Assembly: GCA_945877355.1 (NCBI GenBank)
Contig: CAMCRT010000022.1
Span: 1-33,412 of the forward strand
Direction: 5' to 3'
DNA from: an uncultured Mitsuokella sp.
GTDB taxonomy: Bacteria; Bacillota; Negativicutes; Selenomonadales; Selenomonadaceae
DNA length: 33,412 nt
Of this stretch, positions 30,824-33,412 are shown one piece after another. Made by a program: the position numbers and the translations under genes. The first letter of the stretch is position 1. Every line of letters starts with the position of its first letter. Under the pieces are notes generated by a model. The model made no database searches. It worked only from the letters and a program-made list of their open reading frames with translations, and was not told the DNA's origin.

Positions 30824-31279
30824 TTACCGTAGAGAAGAAGCAATCCAAAAAACAAAGTAGGTTACACCGCCTGCAATTAATGGCCCCACAGCGATTCCTT
30901 TGAAGAAAAATACACCCGCCATCGTACCGATGATAAGAGCTGGCACTACCTCTGGAGAATCCTTTAATAATGTGATCCCGCTTCCACCGGCTACTGCAGC
31001 GAGTATGCCTGCAAGTACAGCAACTATTCCAATTGGCGTTTTGAATGAATCGATCATCGTGGTTATTGTGACTGTTCCCGTAGCGATCGGCACGAGTATC
31101 GCTGCTGTAAGCAGGATAATTCCCCAATTCAGCCCTTGACTTCCCAGTGTGGAAAGCAGAGAGGTGAGTCCGAGAGCCTTCAAGGCAAGTACGATAAGGG
31201 CGGCATAGATGACCGTCGAATTGTGACCGAGTATGCTCAAGGCTAAGACAATGAGCAAGGTAAGATATTCATTGACCAA
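30824..31279 (-). CDS. DUF441 family membrane protein
   Basis: A 151-residue, very hydrophobic protein of the DUF441 (YeaL) family with four predicted membrane segments. Examples are YLTLLIVLALSILG near the N-terminus, VIYAALIVLALKALGL, GIILLTAAILVPIATG and a C-terminal segment ending FVFWIASSLR. The TTG at 31279 is preferred to the GTG at 31288 because the AGGAGA site then lies upstream rather than touching the start codon. Function is unknown. It is divergent from the Nudix gene and ends 8 bp from the convergent MBL gene. Confidence 0.85.
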   Translation of the reverse strand: MVNEYLTLLIVLALSILGHNSTVIYAALIVLALKALGLTSLLSTLGSQGLNWGIILLTAAILVPIATGTVTITTMIDSFKTPIGIVAVLAGILAAVAGGSGITLLKDSPEVVPALIIGTMAGVFFFKGIAVGPLIAGGVTYFVFWIASSLR

Positions 31280-31324
31280 AGAAAACACTCTCCTATGATG
31301 TGATGTAAATTTAACGAGGGAAAC

Positions 31325-32158
31325 ATGTTACAGGATATTGCACCGAAAAAACTAGATAACACATACCGACCAGAAACGCCTCCTTCTGAGGATAGCGTAC
31401 TTTTTTTGTTTCGACAAAATAATGCTCTCGTGCGAATAGGTGAGGGGAAGCTTTTTCCTACCTATGCAGAGATGAATTGCCCAAAAGGCATAATCTATCT
31501 GTTCACCATCGGTAAAATTGCATTTTTCTTGCTGCAAGATACAAAAGGCGTGAAAATCCCAGAGGGGTTTGCCTTCGAATCGGTACGAAATATCCGATTT
31601 AAAAGGATTGCTGCACAGGCAAGTTTTTTTGCCTTCTACACAGCACTTCATTTATCTGAGTGGTATCGAACGAATCGTTACTGCGGAATATGCGGGGCAC
31701 CGATGAAACTAGGAGGTCAGGAGCGCAGCCTTTGTTGTACAAAATGCAAGGCTGTTGTCTATCCACGCATCAATCCGGCCGTCATTGTTGGCGTCTTGCA
31801 TGATGGCAAGATTCTCTTAACAAAATATGCGGACAATCGTGGATTTTCCTTTGCTTTGATTGCTGGATTCACCGAGATAGGTGAAACCTTCGAGGAAACC
31901 GCAGCGCGAGAGATAATGGAAGAGGTCGGGCTCAAGGTGAAAAACCTTCGCTACTACAAGTCACAGCCTTGGGGAAGTGCAGCCGATATTCTTGCAGGTT
32001 TTTACTGTGACTTGGATGGATCAGATTCTATACATCTGGATACGAACGAGCTTAGTCGTGCAGTCTGGGCTTCTCCCGAGGAAGTCATTCTGCAGCAGGA
32101 TGACTGGAGCCTGACAAATGAAATGATGAAGCGCTTCAAGGATGGACTACCTTGTTAA
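31325..32158 (+). CDS. NudC-like Nudix hydrolase, NAD-diphosphatase family, altered signature
   Basis: A 277-residue NudC-like protein. An N-terminal domain (about 1-110) is followed by a zinc ribbon with Cys120, Cys123, Cys138 and Cys141. The Nudix box GFTEIGETFEETAAREIMEE (181-200) continues to Leu203 and is complete. NudC proteins hydrolyse NAD(H) and remove NAD caps from RNA. Their marker SQPWPFPxS is changed here to SQPWGSAAD (213-221), so the substrate may differ. The ATG follows GAGGGA at 5-base spacing. The gene is followed by a strong terminator. Confidence 0.85.
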   Translation: MLQDIAPKKLDNTYRPETPPSEDSVLFLFRQNNALVRIGEGKLFPTYAEMNCPKGIIYLFTIGKIAFFLLQDTKGVKIPEGFAFESVRNIRFKRIAAQASFFAFYTALHLSEWYRTNRYCGICGAPMKLGGQERSLCCTKCKAVVYPRINPAVIVGVLHDGKILLTKYADNRGFSFALIAGFTEIGETFEETAAREIMEEVGLKVKNLRYYKSQPWGSAADILAGFYCDLDGSDSIHLDTNELSRAVWASPEEVILQQDDWSLTNEMMKRFKDGLPC

Positions 32159-32171
32159 AATGAAAAGAATG

Positions 32172-32204
32172 AGAGCACCAAAAGTGTGGTGCTCTTATTT
32201 TTTT
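32172..32204. terminator. Terminator between the Nudix and recombinase genes
   Basis: A perfect 9-bp stem (32172-32180 with 32187-32195) with a 6-base loop is followed by TATTTTTTT. It serves the Nudix gene and overlaps the end of the convergent recombinase gene. Confidence 0.85.
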
Positions 32205-33214
32205 GAATCTGCTTGAGGAATGACAGCCGAAGTTGCCCGATGCTCTAGACGATGATTTACATGAGCATATCGTGCCGTTACCTTGGGATCTCTTTGACGA
32301 AGTGTTTCCTGGACAACGCGCAAATCCTTCGTGGCCTGATACAAATTGGTACCACAGCTATGACGAAAGATGTGGCAGGAATATCCAGAGTGTTTTAAAT
32401 TGGCTGCTGTAAGTGCCTTGTTCATGATGGAACGAATTCCATTCCGTGTGATGCGTCCAAGGTAATTGCGGTTCGAGGAGGATAGAATAAGCGGGGTAAG
32501 CATTCCATCTTTTTTTATGGCATGTTCTTTCGGGATCTCCTCTAGGTATTTTTGTAAAAGTTCAAACGTCTCATCACAGGGATAAATAGGATCCATGCGA
32601 CCTTTTGAACCTTTGCCGCGAATCATGATCGCCTTGACATCCCAGTTGATATCTTCTACACAGGCGCGGTGGATTTCTACATTTCGAAGTCCTTCAACGC
32701 CCATAAGATAAAGAATCAGCATGTTCCGATAGCGCGTAAAAAGATTTTCATCCGAGTCAAATACCTGAACTATTTCATTCATCTGGGCAGGCGTATAAAA
32801 GTGGAGTAATGCTTCATTATAGTATACGGTTGGCGCTGTTATATCAAGAGAAGGATTCTCTTCAATAAGGTGCATCTTAAAAGCTGTGGTGTAAAAGGCT
32901 CGTACAGCAGCCAGCATGAGCTGAATACTATCCGCCTTGTAATTTTGTGCGACAAGCGATTCGCGATACATACGGATTTGATATTCCGTGAGTGCCAAAG
33001 GGTGCCATCCGGATTGGAGGCACCAGCGAATAAATGAAAGAATTTGATTGGTATAATGGCGCAGCGTATCCTCTGAGGGATTTCCCTTGGCTATATATCG
33101 TGGCAAGAATTCTTGAAAATGCTCTACAAAGTAATTTGCATCAACATGATCCTGCTGAATTTTTGTAGTTAGCATTTGCATGGGAGGGATTTGTAATGTG
33201 TGATTTTGTTGCAT
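32195..33214 (-). CDS. Tyrosine recombinase (phage integrase family) with altered active site
   Basis: A 339-residue XerC/D- or integrase-like tyrosine recombinase. The N-terminal core-binding (SAM-like) domain covers about 23-120 and the catalytic domain about 140-320. Active-site residues read Arg177 (GLRNVEIHRA), Lys201 (RGKGSKGR), His281 and Arg284 (HIFRHSCGTNLYQ) and Tyr316 (VTARYAHV). The usual LGH motif before the tyrosine reads LRQ (Gln307), so the second histidine is replaced. The ATG at 33214 has AGGAG 9 bases upstream; a longer frame to 33319 lacks support. Upstream are a good promoter and a pair of DnaA-like boxes. Its target site is unknown. Confidence 0.85.
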   Translation of the reverse strand: MQQNHTLQIPPMQMLTTKIQQDHVDANYFVEHFQEFLPRYIAKGNPSEDTLRHYTNQILSFIRWCLQSGWHPLALTEYQIRMYRESLVAQNYKADSIQLMLAAVRAFYTTAFKMHLIEENPSLDITAPTVYYNEALLHFYTPAQMNEIVQVFDSDENLFTRYRNMLILYLMGVEGLRNVEIHRACVEDINWDVKAIMIRGKGSKGRMDPIYPCDETFELLQKYLEEIPKEHAIKKDGMLTPLILSSSNRNYLGRITRNGIRSIMNKALTAANLKHSGYSCHIFRHSCGTNLYQATKDLRVVQETLRQRDPKVTARYAHVNHRLEHRATSAVIPQADSKK

Positions 33215-33251
33215 GTTATGCAGCTCCTGGTAGGGATCATTCAATAGGAGA

Positions 33252-33280
33252 ATTATATCACAAATGTCCATACAGTTTAA
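33252..33280 (-). promoter_or_regulatory. Promoter of the recombinase gene
   Basis: On the minus strand TTAAAC (33280-33275) and a perfect TATAAT (33257-33252) are spaced by 17 bp, about 38 bases upstream of the start codon. Confidence 0.65.
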
Positions 33281-33309
33281 GTTATTTCTTTTAGTGTTGC
33301 TAATTCCTA

Positions 33310-33333
33310 TTATCCACACTAAAATGTGGATAA
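33310..33333. promoter_or_regulatory. Two perfect DnaA boxes in inverted orientation
   Basis: TTATCCACA at 33310-33318 and its exact reverse complement TGTGGATAA at 33325-33333 are separated by 6 bases. TTATCCACA is the consensus high-affinity DnaA box. The pair sits 30 bp upstream of the recombinase -35 box. The same sequence could also form a 9-bp hairpin. Confidence 0.6.
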
Positions 33334-33390
33334 ATATAAAGCAGCGGAAAATTCTCTTAACTCAAACTTCCCACATGCAAAATACCCAAA

Positions 33391-33412
33391 GTTCTTTGAA
33401 AACTGCATATCT
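33391..33412 (+). other. rRNA-leader-like sequence at the right edge
   Basis: GTTCTTTGAAAACTGCATA resembles the sequence found just before 16S or 23S rRNA genes in many Firmicutes, where TTTGAAAACTG is part of the precursor processing region. An rRNA operon probably begins just beyond the window; no rRNA is inside it. Confidence 0.45.

Noticed and set aside
33310-33333. Chromosomal replication origin
   Set aside because: Only two DnaA boxes, no further cluster, no AT-rich unwinding region and no dnaA/dnaN genes nearby.

Overview
The window looks like chromosomal DNA of a diderm member of the Firmicutes, most likely Negativicutes (Selenomonas or Mitsuokella type). This is inferred from gene content: Firmicute markers (IreB, RemA, RqcH, the ireB-ruvX-DUF1292-mltG-U32 block, the yicC-remA-gmk-rpoZ-coaBC block) occur together with an AsmA-like envelope protein expected in a two-membrane cell. 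No species call is possible from sequence reading alone.

Layout. 1-5503: a dense plus-strand run, ireB, ruvX, DUF1292, mltG, U32 protease/tRNA hydroxylation family, acylphosphatase, aroQ and an M24 peptidase. 5530-11652: a CBS/DRTGG-type family II pyrophosphatase with its own promoter and terminator, then the pcrA-ligA pair with a 4-bp overlap. 11674-13220: a minus-strand AsmA-like gene whose 5' end seems to lack any AUG. 13287-14159: a DEDDh exonuclease. 14197-14390: a gene-free stretch that carries a promoter, a strongly structured probable non-coding RNA and a 14-bp terminator hairpin. 14428-16188 (minus): rqcH. 16431-19184: cheR, a degenerate PaaK-like protein and an amidohydrolase, closed by a terminator. 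19231-19437 (minus): a small orphan gene. 19583-19789: tRNA-Lys(CTT) with promoter and terminator. 19830-25801: surE, a SahH-family hydrolase, a SAH/MTA deaminase and ftsK. 25844-26066: tRNA-Arg(CCG) on the minus strand, divergent from dapF. 26123-30815: dapF-yicC-remA-gmk-rpoZ-coaBC-MBL, a tightly packed operon with many start/stop overlaps. 30824-33214: DUF441 (minus), a NudC-like Nudix hydrolase (plus) and a tyrosine recombinase (minus). The right edge resembles the leader just upstream of an rRNA gene.

Themes. The left third covers cell wall and core maintenance (IreB, MltG, RuvX, PcrA, LigA). The sahH-deaminase pair reads as a methyl-cycle module; the hydrolase carries HLEAKT where classical SAH hydrolases carry HxTxE, suggesting it uses S-inosylhomocysteine made by the neighbouring deaminase. 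The right block couples nucleotide, CoA and lysine/peptidoglycan precursor synthesis with the RNA polymerase omega subunit and RemA.

The most novel-looking items are the pseudoknotted RNA candidate at about 14232-14390, the predicted deaminase plus S-inosylhomocysteine hydrolase pathway, a pair of perfect inverted DnaA boxes upstream of a tyrosine recombinase with an altered active site, and a PaaK-like protein that has lost its adenylation motifs. All starts were chosen by ribosome-binding-site spacing and family N-termini; no database or folding program was used.
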